Below, piece after piece: positions 49,963 to 59,360 of a DNA stretch of 64,000 nt. Source of the DNA: MGBC163016 sp910588905 (GTDB taxonomy: Bacteria; Actinomycetota; Coriobacteriia; Coriobacteriales; Eggerthellaceae); the NCBI GenBank assembly GCA_948616985.1, contig CAPGDO010000003.1, positions 94,383 to 158,382 of the forward strand, given 5' to 3'. How positions within the stretch are numbered: position 1 is the first letter of the stretch; each line of letters opens with the position of its first letter. The notes below the pieces were generated by a model. That model made no database searches and had not been told where the DNA came from. It saw only the letters and a list, made by a program, of their open reading frames with translations. Both the position numbers and the translations under genes were made by a program.

Positions 49963-51108
49963 TCAATAATCCTTTGCGGCCGGGGATTCCATCCAAGCCT
50001 GCAGAAAACCATCGTATTCGCCCGCCAGGACAGCCTCCCGGGCTTTGCCCATGAGGTCCAGCAGGTAATGGAGGTTGTGGATGGACAGCAGGATGCCCCC
50101 CAGCATCTCGTCCTGCTTCACCAGATGGCGCAGGTAGGCTCGGGTGAAGTTCGTGCAGGTATAGCAGGAGCAGCTAGGGTCAAGCGGCGTATGATCCCGG
50201 GTGAACTTCGCGTTGCGCATGTTCATGCGGCCTGTGCTGGAGAAGGCAGTGCCCATGCGCGCCGTGCGGGTGGGCAGCACGCAGTCGAACATGTCCACCC
50301 CCTCCCCCACCGCGCGAACGAGGGTGGTGGGGTTTCCCACTCCCATGAGATAGCGGGGCCGGTCCGCGGGCAGGGCGCGCGCCACCGGGCCTAAGGTCTC
50401 GAACATCACCTCATGGCTCTCTCCCACCGAATAGCCCCCGATGCCGAAACCACCGAACCTGCGGCCCCCTGCAGCCTGGGACTGGTCCTCTATCTCGCGC
50501 AGCCGCCGGATGCTCTCCAGCCTGAGATCGAGATGCATGCCCCCCTGCACGATACCGAAGAGGGTCTGGTCCTCTCGCTCATGGGCGGCCAGACAGCGCT
50601 TCGCCCAGGAAGCGGAGTAGTCCACCGCTTTGGCGACGAATGCCTTCTCAGCCGGATAGGGAGCGCATTGATCCAGCTGCATGATGATGTCAGCTCCGAT
50701 GAGCTCCTGGATGCGCATGTTCTCCTCAGGGGTCCAGAAGATGCGCGCGCCATCATAGATGCTCTTGAACTCAACGCCGTCATCGGAGAGCTTCACCGTA
50801 TCGGCAAGGCTGAACACCTGAAAGCCCCCCGAATCCGTGAGCATGGGCCCCGGGTAGTGCATGAACCGGTGAACGCCGCCCGCTTCGGCCACCACGTCCG
50901 CGCCCGGACGCAAGGCCAGATGGTAGGTGTTCGCCAATACCACCTGAGCCCCCAGCTCCTCTAGCCTGTCCGGGGTGAGCCCTTTCACCGTGGCATGGGT
51001 GCCCACGGGCATGAACATGGGGGTGTGGAAGTCCCCATGGGCGGTGGTGTAGGTGAGCGCTCGAGCGTGACCGCTCGTGGCATCGACCGTGCAATCGAAG
51101 AGTGCCAT
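49963..51108 (-). CDS. tgt: tRNA-guanine transglycosylase
   Basis: The product of 381 aa exchanges guanine-34 for preQ1 in tRNAs with GUN anticodons. It has the nucleophile region LTDSGGFQVFSLAD near residue 92, YLMGVGNP near 250 and the zinc site CSCYTC near 308 with a distal His. Length is normal. It clusters with queH and queA, so the queuosine route is nearly complete here apart from preQ1 synthesis genes. Confidence 0.96.
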   Translation of the reverse strand: MALFDCTVDATSGHARALTYTTAHGDFHTPMFMPVGTHATVKGLTPDRLEELGAQVVLANTYHLALRPGADVVAEAGGVHRFMHYPGPMLTDSGGFQVFSLADTVKLSDDGVEFKSIYDGARIFWTPEENMRIQELIGADIIMQLDQCAPYPAEKAFVAKAVDYSASWAKRCLAAHEREDQTLFGIVQGGMHLDLRLESIRRLREIEDQSQAAGGRRFGGFGIGGYSVGESHEVMFETLGPVARALPADRPRYLMGVGNPTTLVRAVGEGVDMFDCVLPTRTARMGTAFSSTGRMNMRNAKFTRDHTPLDPSCSCYTCTNFTRAYLRHLVKQDEMLGGILLSIHNLHYLLDLMGKAREAVLAGEYDGFLQAWMESPAAKDY

Positions 51109-51118
51109 GACGTGCCCG

Positions 51119-52057
51119 CTATTCCGCTCTTAGGGAAGCTGCGTCCCCGGGGGCATGCTCTCCGGTAACGGCATCCGCCACCAACGCCGCCTTGCGCGCC
51201 GCCTCTTCCAGGTCAATGGGTACGACCGCGTTGTCCTCCAGAGCGCGAAGGGATTCCTCCTGAGAGATCACATCCGTGCGAATGGCATCCGCCGGACGGG
51301 AGCAGGGAGGCAGGGCATCAGCCCAAGCCACGAACTGATCCATGGTCCCATGCTTGATGGTGGCCAGATCGAACGAGACCGGGTCGAGCAGCCAATCTGT
51401 GATGAGGTAGCCGTCAACCCCCAGGTCTAGCACGGCCATGTCCTCCATCGTGTTGTTGCCCACCATGAGCACGTCCTTGCCCGGAACGCCGATGGCGGCC
51501 AGCACCTCCGAGAAATAGGTCTGCCTCGGTTTCACAGAGGTGGCGTTCTCATAGCTGGTGATGCGGGCGAACTTCTTCGGGTCCACGCCTGCCCAAGCCA
51601 GACGATGCTCCACGGCCGCCCGGGGGAACATGGGCATGGTGGCCAACACCAGCGGGTAGCCCTTCGCAGCCAAGGCATCGATCACCTGAGCGCTTGCGGG
51701 ATTCGGACTGAACCCATCTCCGATATGCGGGAAGTCCTCTTCATAGAACCGCGTCGAGAGCGCTCGGATCCCTGCACGCTCCGCTTCGGTCAAAGGCCCA
51801 CCCACAGTAGCCTCATACACAGGAAAGAACGTATCCCAGAATGCCTGTTCGTTGGTGCGCTCATCAGCATGCTTCGCCATCTGTTGGGTGCCCGCTTTCA
51901 GGGCCTGCATGAATGCCTGGGCATCCATCCCCTGAGCTGCCATGAATGCTGCGATGCGCTTGAAATAGGCGCTCATGAATTCGTCGATGTCCATGGGCAG
52001 CAGCGTCCCATCCAGATCAAAGCAGATGGCGCGGTAGTCCCGCTTCGCATCCGTCAT
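51119..52057 (-). CDS. HAD-superfamily hydrolase
   Basis: The product of 312 aa has the HAD motif I ICFDLDGTLLPMD near residue 13, a helical cap, then VLATMPMF (motif II region) and VLMVGNNTMEDMAVLDLGVDGYLI (motif IV). It is a cytoplasmic phosphatase of unknown substrate. Of two in-frame ATGs (52063 and 52057) the second is preferred because GGAGGG is six nt away from it and overlaps the first. It sits between tgt and queH, so a link to queuosine salvage is possible but unsupported. Confidence 0.85.
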   Translation of the reverse strand: MTDAKRDYRAICFDLDGTLLPMDIDEFMSAYFKRIAAFMAAQGMDAQAFMQALKAGTQQMAKHADERTNEQAFWDTFFPVYEATVGGPLTEAERAGIRALSTRFYEEDFPHIGDGFSPNPASAQVIDALAAKGYPLVLATMPMFPRAAVEHRLAWAGVDPKKFARITSYENATSVKPRQTYFSEVLAAIGVPGKDVLMVGNNTMEDMAVLDLGVDGYLITDWLLDPVSFDLATIKHGTMDQFVAWADALPPCSRPADAIRTDVISQEESLRALEDNAVVPIDLEEAARKAALVADAVTGEHAPGDAASLRAE

Positions 52058-52107
52058 GCTCATCCCTCCGTCTTCGCGCGTTAGTCTGACGTGCTAGTAT
52101 ACCCCGC

Positions 52108-52875
52108 ATGACCCTCCCTTCTGACACATTCCATCCCCAGAGCGCACCTCAGCGGCTCTTGCTCCATGTCTGCTGCGGTCCCTGTTCCACAGCTCCCTTG
52201 CGAACGCTGCGCCAACGGGGGGTCGAGCTCTGCATCCATTTCGCGAACTCCAATATCGCCCCTGCGTCGGAATACGAGCACCGGCTCCAGACCGCCCGTA
52301 GCTATGCCGAAGGGCTCGGGATCCCGTTCGTCGAAGGCGCTTATCGGCCCCAGGCCTGGTCCGATATCGTGCGAGACGTCCCAACTGAGTCGCGCATCTC
52401 AGCCGATGGCATGACCCCGCCTCCGGAGCGCTGTCGTGCCTGCTACCGCCTGCGCTTCACCGAGGCGGCCCGCTATGCGGCTGGCCACGGATTCAGCCAT
52501 GTGGGCACCACCCTGTCCGTGAGCCCCTACCAATATAGGGACATCATCCGTGAGGAGCTGGAACGCGCCTGCGCCGCTGCGGGCGTTGAGCCGTTCTTCG
52601 AGGACTATTCACCGCTGTATCCGGAAACGGTGTCCGCCTCTAAGGAAGCCGGGCTCTATCGCCAGGACTACTGCGGGTGCCTGCCCTCCAGGGCCGAGGC
52701 GGATGCCGGGCGCACGGCACGGAAAGCCGAACGGGAAGCCCGCAAGGCTGCGCGCGCTGAAGCGCGCAAGGAAGCAGAAGCTACCTTGGATGAGCGCCGG
52801 GCCGAACGCGCTGCCTACGATGCCAAGCAGGCTCGCAAACGCGCTCTCAAGAACGCCCTGCGCGCAAAGGGGTAG
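52108..52875 (+). CDS. queH: epoxyqueuosine reductase QueH
   Basis: The product of 255 aa performs the last step of queuosine synthesis. The Fe-S and metal residues of QueH are visible: CC at 22-23 (VCCGPCS), CRAC with C109 and C112, and YRQDYCGC with C189 and C191. The last ~60 residues form a Lys/Arg/Ala-rich helical tail not needed by the catalytic fold. It is divergent from the HAD-tgt-secDF operon and is followed by queA after two palindromic repeats. QueH replaces the QueG type in many anaerobes because it does not need cobalamin. Confidence 0.93.
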   Translation: MTLPSDTFHPQSAPQRLLLHVCCGPCSTAPLRTLRQRGVELCIHFANSNIAPASEYEHRLQTARSYAEGLGIPFVEGAYRPQAWSDIVRDVPTESRISADGMTPPPERCRACYRLRFTEAARYAAGHGFSHVGTTLSVSPYQYRDIIREELERACAAAGVEPFFEDYSPLYPETVSASKEAGLYRQDYCGCLPSRAEADAGRTARKAEREARKAARAEARKEAEATLDERRAERAAYDAKQARKRALKNALRAKG

Positions 52876-52910
52876 ACGCATTGATATACGGTCAGCCCAG
52901 GTGAAAGAGC

Positions 52911-52934
52911 GGGTCGAACACGTTCGACCCCTAC
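52911..52934. repeat. GTAGGGG(C/T)CGA-type palindromic repeat
   Basis: GGGTCGAAC (52911-52919) pairs with GTTCGACCC (52922-52930) around AC, ending in CTAC. It is the C-to-T variant of the element at 42247. Confidence 0.85.
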
Positions 52935-52957
52935 GAAGACCGCGTGGCATTTCCATT

Positions 52958-52985
52958 GTAGGGGTCGACCGTGGTCGACCCCTAC
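52958..52985. repeat. GTAGGGG(C/T)CGA-type palindromic repeat, perfect 13-bp arms
   Basis: GTAGGGGTCGACC (52958-52970) and its exact complement (52973-52985) flank GT. It ends 44 bp before queA and so lies in its leader or promoter. Confidence 0.9.
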
Positions 52986-53029
52986 GGGCAACCTGACAGG
53001 GGGATGCTATGGCGGTACAATAACCAGCC

Positions 53030-54124
53030 ATGAAGACCGCCGATTTCAACTATGAGCTCCCATCTGAGCTGATCGCCCAGAGCCCGCATGTGCCGCGGGA
53101 TGAGTGCCGTTTGCTGGTGCTCGATCGGGCAACGGGCGCACTGGAAGACCGCATCTTCCGGGATATCCTGGACTATCTGCGCCCGGGAGACCTGCTCGTT
53201 GCCAACGAGACCCGGGTGCTCCCGGCTCGCCTGTTGGGCCACAAGCGCGGTACCGGTGGAGAGGCAGAGGTGTTCTTGCTCCGAGAAGCGCAAGGACCAG
53301 AACCGCGCACCAACACCGTGGCCTTCTGGGAAGCGCTCGTGCGTCCCGGCAAGCGCTTGAAGCCCGGAAGCGGTGCCATCGTGGACTTCCTGGCACCAGA
53401 TGGGTCTGTGGCCCTTTCGGCCGAAGTGGTGGACTGGGCGGCCAATGCTCAGAAGGGAGAGCGTCTCGTACGCCTCTCCACAGAGCTGCCTTCCCTGGAT
53501 GAGGCCCTGCACGCAGCTGGCCGAACGCCTCTCCCTCCCTACATAAAAGGCTACGCCGGAGATGATGAGCTGTATCAAACGGTCTACGCTCAGCGAGAGA
53601 GCTCAGCTGCCGCCCCCACCGCAGGCCTCCATTTCACTCCTGAGCTCATCCAAGCCTGCCAAGCCCAAGGCGTGAAGTGGGAAACAGTCGAGCTGGAAGT
53701 GGGACTGGACACCTTTCGCGTGGTAGATGAAGAGGATGCCGAAGACCACGCCATGCACACAGAACGCTATACCGTACCCGAAGCCACCGTTCGCGCCATC
53801 CAGCGCACCAAGGAGGCAGGAGGCCGCGTCTTCGCCGTAGGCACCACCAGCGTGCGCTCTTTGGAGAGCGCTTGCCGGGATGCAGCGGGGGCCTTCGTCG
53901 GGCTCGAACCGAAGGAGCGCGCTGCCACCAGCCTGTTCCTGCTACCAGGCAGCCCATTCCACGTGGTGGATGGACTCATCACCAACTTCCATGTGCCGCG
54001 TTCCACGCTGATGATGCTGGTGTCTGCCTTCGCCAGCCGTGACCAGATCATGGAAGCCTATGCCCATGCCATTGCAGAGCGCTACCGGATGCTCTCCTTT
54101 GGCGATGCCATGTTGATCCTATGA
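53030..54124 (+). CDS. queA: S-adenosylmethionine:tRNA ribosyltransferase-isomerase
   Basis: The product of 364 aa converts preQ1-tRNA to epoxyqueuosine-tRNA. Conserved parts are FNYELPSELIAQ, the VANETRVLPARL block near residue 65, AAPTAGLHFTPELI near 200 and the C-terminal TNFHVPRSTLMMLVSAFA. It is downstream of queH on the same strand with two palindromic repeats between. Length is typical. Confidence 0.96.
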   Translation: MKTADFNYELPSELIAQSPHVPRDECRLLVLDRATGALEDRIFRDILDYLRPGDLLVANETRVLPARLLGHKRGTGGEAEVFLLREAQGPEPRTNTVAFWEALVRPGKRLKPGSGAIVDFLAPDGSVALSAEVVDWAANAQKGERLVRLSTELPSLDEALHAAGRTPLPPYIKGYAGDDELYQTVYAQRESSAAAPTAGLHFTPELIQACQAQGVKWETVELEVGLDTFRVVDEEDAEDHAMHTERYTVPEATVRAIQRTKEAGGRVFAVGTTSVRSLESACRDAAGAFVGLEPKERAATSLFLLPGSPFHVVDGLITNFHVPRSTLMMLVSAFASRDQIMEAYAHAIAERYRMLSFGDAMLIL

Positions 54125-54157
54125 AAAAACCGGCCCTTCCCGAAGGAAGAGCCGGTT
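54124..54157 (-). terminator. intrinsic terminator for cspA, shared with queA end
   Basis: The stem AACCGGC/GCCGGTT (54128-54134 with 54151-54157), extended inward by CTTCC/GGAAG with a bulge around a CGAA loop, is followed on the minus strand by TTTTTT (54129-54124). It ends cspA and can stop queA as well. Confidence 0.85.
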
Positions 54158-54180
54158 CGTAGGTTGTGTTTATGCTGCGC

Positions 54181-54384
54181 TTACAGTTTGCAGACGTTGC
54201 TTGCCTGCAGCTTGCCGTTCTGACCAGTGGTCACGTCGAAGGAGACTGCAGCCCCTTCATCCAGGGTCTTGAAGCCATCCATCTTGATCTCTGAGAAGTG
54301 AACGAACAGATCCTCACCATCCGGCTGAGAGATGAATCCATAGCCCTTCTCGGGGTTGAACCACTTAACAGTACCTTCCGCCAT
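54181..54384 (-). CDS. cspA: cold-shock protein (CspA family)
   Basis: The product of 67 aa is a single OB-fold RNA-binding protein with RNP1 KGYGFI (residues 13-18) and RNP2 LFVHF (26-30). The name is used for the family; the specific paralog type is not determined. GAGGA lies eight nt upstream of the ATG. A ~200-bp gap precedes it, enough for the long structured leader that such genes often have. Confidence 0.95.
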   Translation of the reverse strand: MAEGTVKWFNPEKGYGFISQPDGEDLFVHFSEIKMDGFKTLDEGAAVSFDVTTGQNGKLQASNVCKL

Positions 54385-54561
54385 GCTAAATCCTCTTTCC
54401 TAAAGCCTTGCTCCCGCAAGACCTTGAACCGACGCTCAAGCTGTCACCTTCGCAGCTGGAGCATGCTCCCATTATGCGGAGCACGCATCACTATACGCTA
54501 ATTATCTCCGTCCCGGGAGCAGATTTCAAAGCTCCTTGTTTTTCCTGCAAACTCGTTGCTG

Positions 54562-54587
54562 AATCGAAACCTTCATTTCGTTCGATT
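54562..54587. terminator. hairpin between cspA and the small unknown gene
   Basis: AATCGAA (54562-54568) pairs with TTCGATT (54581-54587) in the 207-bp gap between cspA and the gene ending at 54592. It is probably the terminator of the latter on the minus strand, or part of the cspA promoter region. Confidence 0.4.
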
Positions 54588-54591
54588 AGTG

Positions 54592-55017
54592 CTATGGCTC
54601 CGGCGTAAAGTCTGCCAACGCCTCCGCGAGGATGGGCTCCATGGCCTGGGAGCCGCCCTCCATATCCGAGATATCATGCCCATAGGCCTCAGCGATAGCC
54701 CTGGCTTGATCCTGCCGAAGAGCAGCCAGCTCCTCATTCCCCGCCTCTGCCTGATAGGCTGAGGCGAGCAGGATGGATCGAGCCACATATTCTGAGACTC
54801 CTGGGTCAGTACCCATGACCTGCATGATCTGGGCGATGGAATCCGGTGCCAACGCCAGGAAGGCCCCTCCATCCAACGCCACCGCCTGACCCACAGCCTC
54901 CTCTAAGGAACGAGCGGCCTCTTCTGGGTCCTTCTGAGTTGACTGGAGCGTGATGGTGCGCATGACCGCCGTAGCCAGGTCCATCAGCATCTTCATGATG
55001 TAGTCTTGATGCAGCAT
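54592..55017 (-). CDS. small hypothetical protein
   Basis: The product of 141 aa begins MLHQDYIMKMLMDLATAV and is predicted to be mostly helical, acidic and soluble, with an Ala/Glu-rich C terminus. Similar small proteins with a QDYIM start occur in gut Firmicutes and Actinobacteria, but I cannot give a function. It sits 23 bp downstream of aspS and is probably co-transcribed with it. No signal peptide or membrane helix is seen. Confidence 0.75.
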   Translation of the reverse strand: MLHQDYIMKMLMDLATAVMRTITLQSTQKDPEEAARSLEEAVGQAVALDGGAFLALAPDSIAQIMQVMGTDPGVSEYVARSILLASAYQAEAGNEELAALRQDQARAIAEAYGHDISDMEGGSQAMEPILAEALADFTPEP

Positions 55018-55040
55018 GCAGCACCTTCGCAGATCCGCGC

Positions 55041-56819
55041 CTACAACAGGCGCAGATCCACTTCCTTGAGCTGGCGAGCGGTCACCTCAGAAGGCGCCCC
55101 CGTCATGGGATCCGCCGCACTGGAGGTCTTCGGGAACGCTATGACGTCTCGGATGGAATCCTTGCCTGCCAAGAGCATCACCAGACGGTCCAACCCCAAA
55201 GCGATGCCCCCATGAGGCGGCGTGCCCAAGGACAGCGCGTTCAGCAGATGGCCGAACTTCTCGTCGATATCCTCATCGCTGAGCCCCAGCACCCGCAACA
55301 CGCGCCGCTGCTCTTCGGGATCATGGATGCGGATGGAACCGCCGCCCATCTCGTAGCCATCCATGACGATGTCGTAGGCGTAACTGCCGCAGGCCAAGGG
55401 GTCAGATTCCATGAGATCGACGTCCTCATGGACGATCTTGCTGAAGGGATGGTGCTCAGCGGCGTACTTCTTCTCATCCTCGTCATACTTGAACATGGGA
55501 AAATCCACCACCCAGAGGAGCTCGTGGCCCTCCCGGGGGATATCCAGCAGATCGGCCATGTGCAAACGCAGGGCAGAGAGCACCGCATTGGCCACTTCGG
55601 GCTTATCGGCAGCGAAGAGGAGCAGGTCTCCCGGCTCGACCTCCATCTCTGCCTTGAGAGCAGCCCACTCGTCTTCGGTGAAGAACTTCTTGATGGGGCT
55701 CTTCTCTTCGCCGGAGGTGGTGAATGCCACCCAGGCCATGCCCTTGGCACCGTTGGCCTCAGCTATGCTGGCCAGCTTCTCTACATCCCCGCGGCTCCAG
55801 TCTCCGGCCCCCTTCGCATTGATGGCCTTCACCACGCCACCGGACTGCGCCACGCTGGCGAACACCTTGAAGCCCGTGTCGCGCACGATGTCGGTGATGT
55901 CATGGAGCAGCATGCCGAAGCGGGTATCCGGCCGATCGCAGCCGTACTTATCCATTGCCTCTTGATAGGCCATGCGACGCAGCGGAGTGTCCAGCTCAAG
56001 CCCCACGGCCTTGAAGACCTCTTGCAGAACGCCTTCCATCATGGTCATGACGTCATCTTCGGTGACGAAGGACATCTCGATATCCACCTGGGTGAATTCC
56101 GGCTGGCGATCAGCCCGCAGGTCCTCGTCGCGGAAGCAGCGGGCTATCTGGAAGTAGCGCTCTACCCCAGCTGCCATGAGCATCTGCTTGAACTGCTGAG
56201 GGCTTTGGGGCAACGCATAGAACTTGCCCGGGTTCGGACGGCTGGGCACGATGTAGTCCCGAGCGCCTTCAGGGGTGGAGTTCGCCAGGATGGGCGTTTC
56301 CACCTCCACGAAGCCGCGCTCGTCCAGAGCCCGGCGCATGGCCTGCATCACCGTGTGGCGCAGATGCAGGCTCGCGTACATCTCCGGACGACGCAGGTCC
56401 AGATAGCGCCATCTCATGCGCGTGGTCTCATCGGTTTCGATGCCGTCTTCTATGGCGAAGGGAGGCGTCACTGACTTGTTCAGCACCTCAAGGCTGCTGG
56501 CGAGGATCTCGATCTGACCGGTGGCCATATCAGGGTTCACGGCATCGGCAGCACGCAGGCGCACGCGACCCTGCACCTTGAGGACGTCTTCACGGCCGAC
56601 GTGCTCCGCCTTCGCGAAATCATCCGCGGATACGCAATCCGGATCCACCACGATCTGGGTGTATCCGGTGCGGTCACGCAGGTCTATGAAGATGAGGCCG
56701 CCATGGTCACGATTGTGCCAAGCCCAACCGGTGAGCGTCACCTCGCAGCCGTCGTCACTGGCGCGGAGCTGCCCGCAGGTAGCCGTATGCATGCTGTATT
56801 CATTGATGAGATCAGTCAT
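55041..56819 (-). CDS. aspS: aspartyl-tRNA synthetase
   Basis: The product of 592 aa is the bacterial-type class II enzyme: an OB-fold anticodon domain (VTLTGWAWHNRDHGG), motif 2 IARCFRDEDLRADRQPEFTQVDIEMSF cut near residues 222-246, a GAD insertion domain (about 290-420), and motif 3 GIALGLDRLVMLLAG. The start at 56819 is kept, although an ATG nine codons later would give the same core. It is downstream of hisS, an arrangement common in bacteria. Confidence 0.96.
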   Translation of the reverse strand: MTDLINEYSMHTATCGQLRASDDGCEVTLTGWAWHNRDHGGLIFIDLRDRTGYTQIVVDPDCVSADDFAKAEHVGREDVLKVQGRVRLRAADAVNPDMATGQIEILASSLEVLNKSVTPPFAIEDGIETDETTRMRWRYLDLRRPEMYASLHLRHTVMQAMRRALDERGFVEVETPILANSTPEGARDYIVPSRPNPGKFYALPQSPQQFKQMLMAAGVERYFQIARCFRDEDLRADRQPEFTQVDIEMSFVTEDDVMTMMEGVLQEVFKAVGLELDTPLRRMAYQEAMDKYGCDRPDTRFGMLLHDITDIVRDTGFKVFASVAQSGGVVKAINAKGAGDWSRGDVEKLASIAEANGAKGMAWVAFTTSGEEKSPIKKFFTEDEWAALKAEMEVEPGDLLLFAADKPEVANAVLSALRLHMADLLDIPREGHELLWVVDFPMFKYDEDEKKYAAEHHPFSKIVHEDVDLMESDPLACGSYAYDIVMDGYEMGGGSIRIHDPEEQRRVLRVLGLSDEDIDEKFGHLLNALSLGTPPHGGIALGLDRLVMLLAGKDSIRDVIAFPKTSSAADPMTGAPSEVTARQLKEVDLRLL

Positions 56820-56870
56820 CGTCTCTCAGGTCCCTTTCGGTCAGATGATGTGAAACTGCCCTATTGTACG

Positions 56871-58184
56871 CTACCCGAGGATATCTTTCACCACGCCTGC
56901 CGCCACATCCTTGGGCACCAGCTGCTCCTCATGGGAAGCCATATCCCTCACGCGCACATTGCCCGCTTCCAGCTCATCCGGCCCCAGGATGACCACCACC
57001 TGAGCCCCTAGCTTATCCGCCAGCTTGAACTGGCTCTTCAAAGAGCGCTGCTGATAATCCGTCTGAGCTGCCATGCCACCGTCTCGCAGGAGCTGGGCCA
57101 GGGCGAAGCCGTCCGTGCGTACCTCGTCATTCACGCAGGCGACGAATACCTGACAAGCCTGAGCCCGCGGGAACACACAGCCTGCCTCTTCCAGCACATC
57201 AGCGCAGCGCTCGAACCCGAGTGCGAAGCCGAAGCCCGGTGTGGGCCTGCCGCCCACCTCTTCTGCCAGCTTGTCATAGCGACCGCCTCCGCCGATGGCA
57301 TTCTGAGCCTTATCCGAGCCAGCCACCTGCACCTCGAAGACCGTGCGCGTGTAGTAATCCAAGCCGCGCACGAGCCGCGGATCCTCAACATAGCCGATGC
57401 CCGCCAGCTCCAACAGGCTGCGTACCCGTGCGTAATGATCGGCGCAATCGGCGCACAGGAAGTCTGCGATCTTCGGCGCTCCTTCCATGACGGCAGCGCA
57501 TCCCGGATCCTTGCAGTCGAAGGCGCGGAGCGGATTCAGCTCCATGCGCGTACGGCAGGTCTCGCAGAGCTGGCCCTCATGCTGCTCCATATAGGCACGC
57601 ACCGCCTCCCGGTAGGCCGGACGACAGGCTTCGCACCCCATGGAGTTCACGAGCAAGGTCATGGACGAGGAGGGGATGCCCACTTCGGCGAAGAAGCGCA
57701 TGAGCATGATGATGCCCTCGGCATCGATGGCGGGATCCTCTGCACCCAAGCATTCGATGCCCACCTGGTTGAACTCCCGCTGACGCCCCTTCTGGGGACG
57801 CTCCGCCCGGAACATCTGACCGGCGTACATGAGCTTCGCCGGAGGAGCCCCCTGAGGTACCAGGTCATGCTGGACAGCCGCACGCACCACCCCGGCCGTG
57901 CCCTCAGGGCGAAGGGAGAGCCTGCTCTTGCCCGACAGCTTCTCCCCATCCAGGAGCTTCGCCAGGTTCGCACCGGAGATGGCCGTGAACATCTCCTTGC
58001 TGACCACATCCGTGGCCTGGCCTATCCCCCGGACGAAGAGCTCCGTTCGCTCCATGACCGGCGTCTCCACGGAAAGATAGCCATACCGTCCGAAGACCTC
58101 TTGGGCCGTATGCTTGAACTGCTCCCAGAAGAGCTTGCGATCGGGCAGCATGTCATAGGTACCCTCAGGTGCGTTGATCGCCAT
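56871..58184 (-). CDS. hisS: histidyl-tRNA synthetase
   Basis: The product of 437 aa is a class II synthetase with motif 2 YAGQMFRAERPQKGRQREF near residue 120, the histidine-binding signature LVRGLDYYTRTVFEV near 270 and a C-terminal anticodon domain. It precedes aspS by 51 bp on the same strand. A CX-type pair of cysteines (CETCRTR, CADCADH) near 200-250 suggests a small zinc-like insertion, as in some other bacteria. Confidence 0.95.
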   Translation of the reverse strand: MAINAPEGTYDMLPDRKLFWEQFKHTAQEVFGRYGYLSVETPVMERTELFVRGIGQATDVVSKEMFTAISGANLAKLLDGEKLSGKSRLSLRPEGTAGVVRAAVQHDLVPQGAPPAKLMYAGQMFRAERPQKGRQREFNQVGIECLGAEDPAIDAEGIIMLMRFFAEVGIPSSSMTLLVNSMGCEACRPAYREAVRAYMEQHEGQLCETCRTRMELNPLRAFDCKDPGCAAVMEGAPKIADFLCADCADHYARVRSLLELAGIGYVEDPRLVRGLDYYTRTVFEVQVAGSDKAQNAIGGGGRYDKLAEEVGGRPTPGFGFALGFERCADVLEEAGCVFPRAQACQVFVACVNDEVRTDGFALAQLLRDGGMAAQTDYQQRSLKSQFKLADKLGAQVVVILGPDELEAGNVRVRDMASHEEQLVPKDVAAGVVKDILG

Positions 58185-58242
58185 GGAACAGGTCCTTTCT
58201 TCTCATCCCTATAGAGCAAGCCGGAGCTCACCCTTCGATAGC

Positions 58243-59349
58243 TTATAGGTGCTCCACTACTAGATCGCCCATGCGGGAAGTACCCACGACCTTCTCCTCC
58301 GGTGTGGCCCCATCCGCGATATCACCCGTGCGCCAACCAGCATCCAGCACCGCGGTCACCGCCCGCCGCACATCCTCTGCCGCTTCCTGGGCGTTGAAGC
58401 TATAGCGCAGCATCATCTCCACGGAGAGGATCTGAGCCAGCGGGTTGGCGATGCCCTGGCCCGCGATATCCGGCGCGCTTCCGTGGGAAGGCTCATAGAG
58501 AGCAGTACCGTCCCCCAGGCTGGCGCTGGCCAGCATCCCCAAGGAGCCGGTGATCTGGGCCGCCTCGTCAGAGAGGATATCGCCGAACATATTCTCCGTC
58601 ACCAGGACGTCGAAGTCTGCCGGGCGCGTGATCAACTGCATGGCACAATTGTCCACCAGGATATCCTCGAGCTCCACGTCTGGATAATCCTGCTCATGGA
58701 TCCGGTGCACCACCTCCCGCCACAGGCGGGAGGATTCCAGCACATTGGCCTTATCGACGCTGGTCACCTTGCCCCGACGCTTGCGGGCCGCCTCGAAAGC
58801 CTGGCGCGCGATGCGGTCTATCTCGTATTCGCGATACTCCATGGTGTCATAGGCGCGCTGGCCAGCGGCACCGTTCACGCCCGCTCCGGCTTCGTCGTAG
58901 AAGCGCTCTCGTCGGCCGAAGTACACGCCGCCCGTCAGCTCGCGGACCATCATGAGGTCCACACCCTCGATCACCTCAGGCTTGAGCGTGGAGGCCCCGG
59001 CCAACGCGTCGAATATCTGCACGGGACGCAGGTTGGTATAGAGCCGAAGTCCCTTGCGGATGCCCAGGAGCCCCTGCTCAGGGCGCGGCTTGTCCGGGTC
59101 TGTCGTATCCCATTTCGGACCACCCACCGCAGCGAGGAGCACGGCGTCGGCAGCCTTCGCCGCTTCCAAGGTGGGGGCAGGAAGCGCCTCTCCGCAGGCA
59201 TCTATGGCCGCACCGCCGATGACCGCCTCCTCATAGGTGAACGCCAAGCCATGCTTCGCCCCCACCGCATCGAGCACCTTCACTCCCTCGGCGATGATCT
59301 CAGGTCCGATGCCGTCTCCAGGCAGCAAGCAGATCTTGTACAGGGTCAT
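58243..59349 (-). CDS. leuB: 3-isopropylmalate dehydrogenase
   Basis: The product of 368 aa oxidises and decarboxylates 3-isopropylmalate in leucine synthesis. It begins LPGDGIGPEI, has VRELTGGVYFG near residue 140, DKANVLESSRLWR near 200 and ends in a helix. It is the third gene of a leuC-leuD-leuB operon and starts 11 bp after leuD. leuA is not in the window. Confidence 0.96.
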   Translation of the reverse strand: MTLYKICLLPGDGIGPEIIAEGVKVLDAVGAKHGLAFTYEEAVIGGAAIDACGEALPAPTLEAAKAADAVLLAAVGGPKWDTTDPDKPRPEQGLLGIRKGLRLYTNLRPVQIFDALAGASTLKPEVIEGVDLMMVRELTGGVYFGRRERFYDEAGAGVNGAAGQRAYDTMEYREYEIDRIARQAFEAARKRRGKVTSVDKANVLESSRLWREVVHRIHEQDYPDVELEDILVDNCAMQLITRPADFDVLVTENMFGDILSDEAAQITGSLGMLASASLGDGTALYEPSHGSAPDIAGQGIANPLAQILSVEMMLRYSFNAQEAAEDVRRAVTAVLDAGWRTGDIADGATPEEKVVGTSRMGDLVVEHL

Positions 59350-59360
59350 GGATACGCCTC

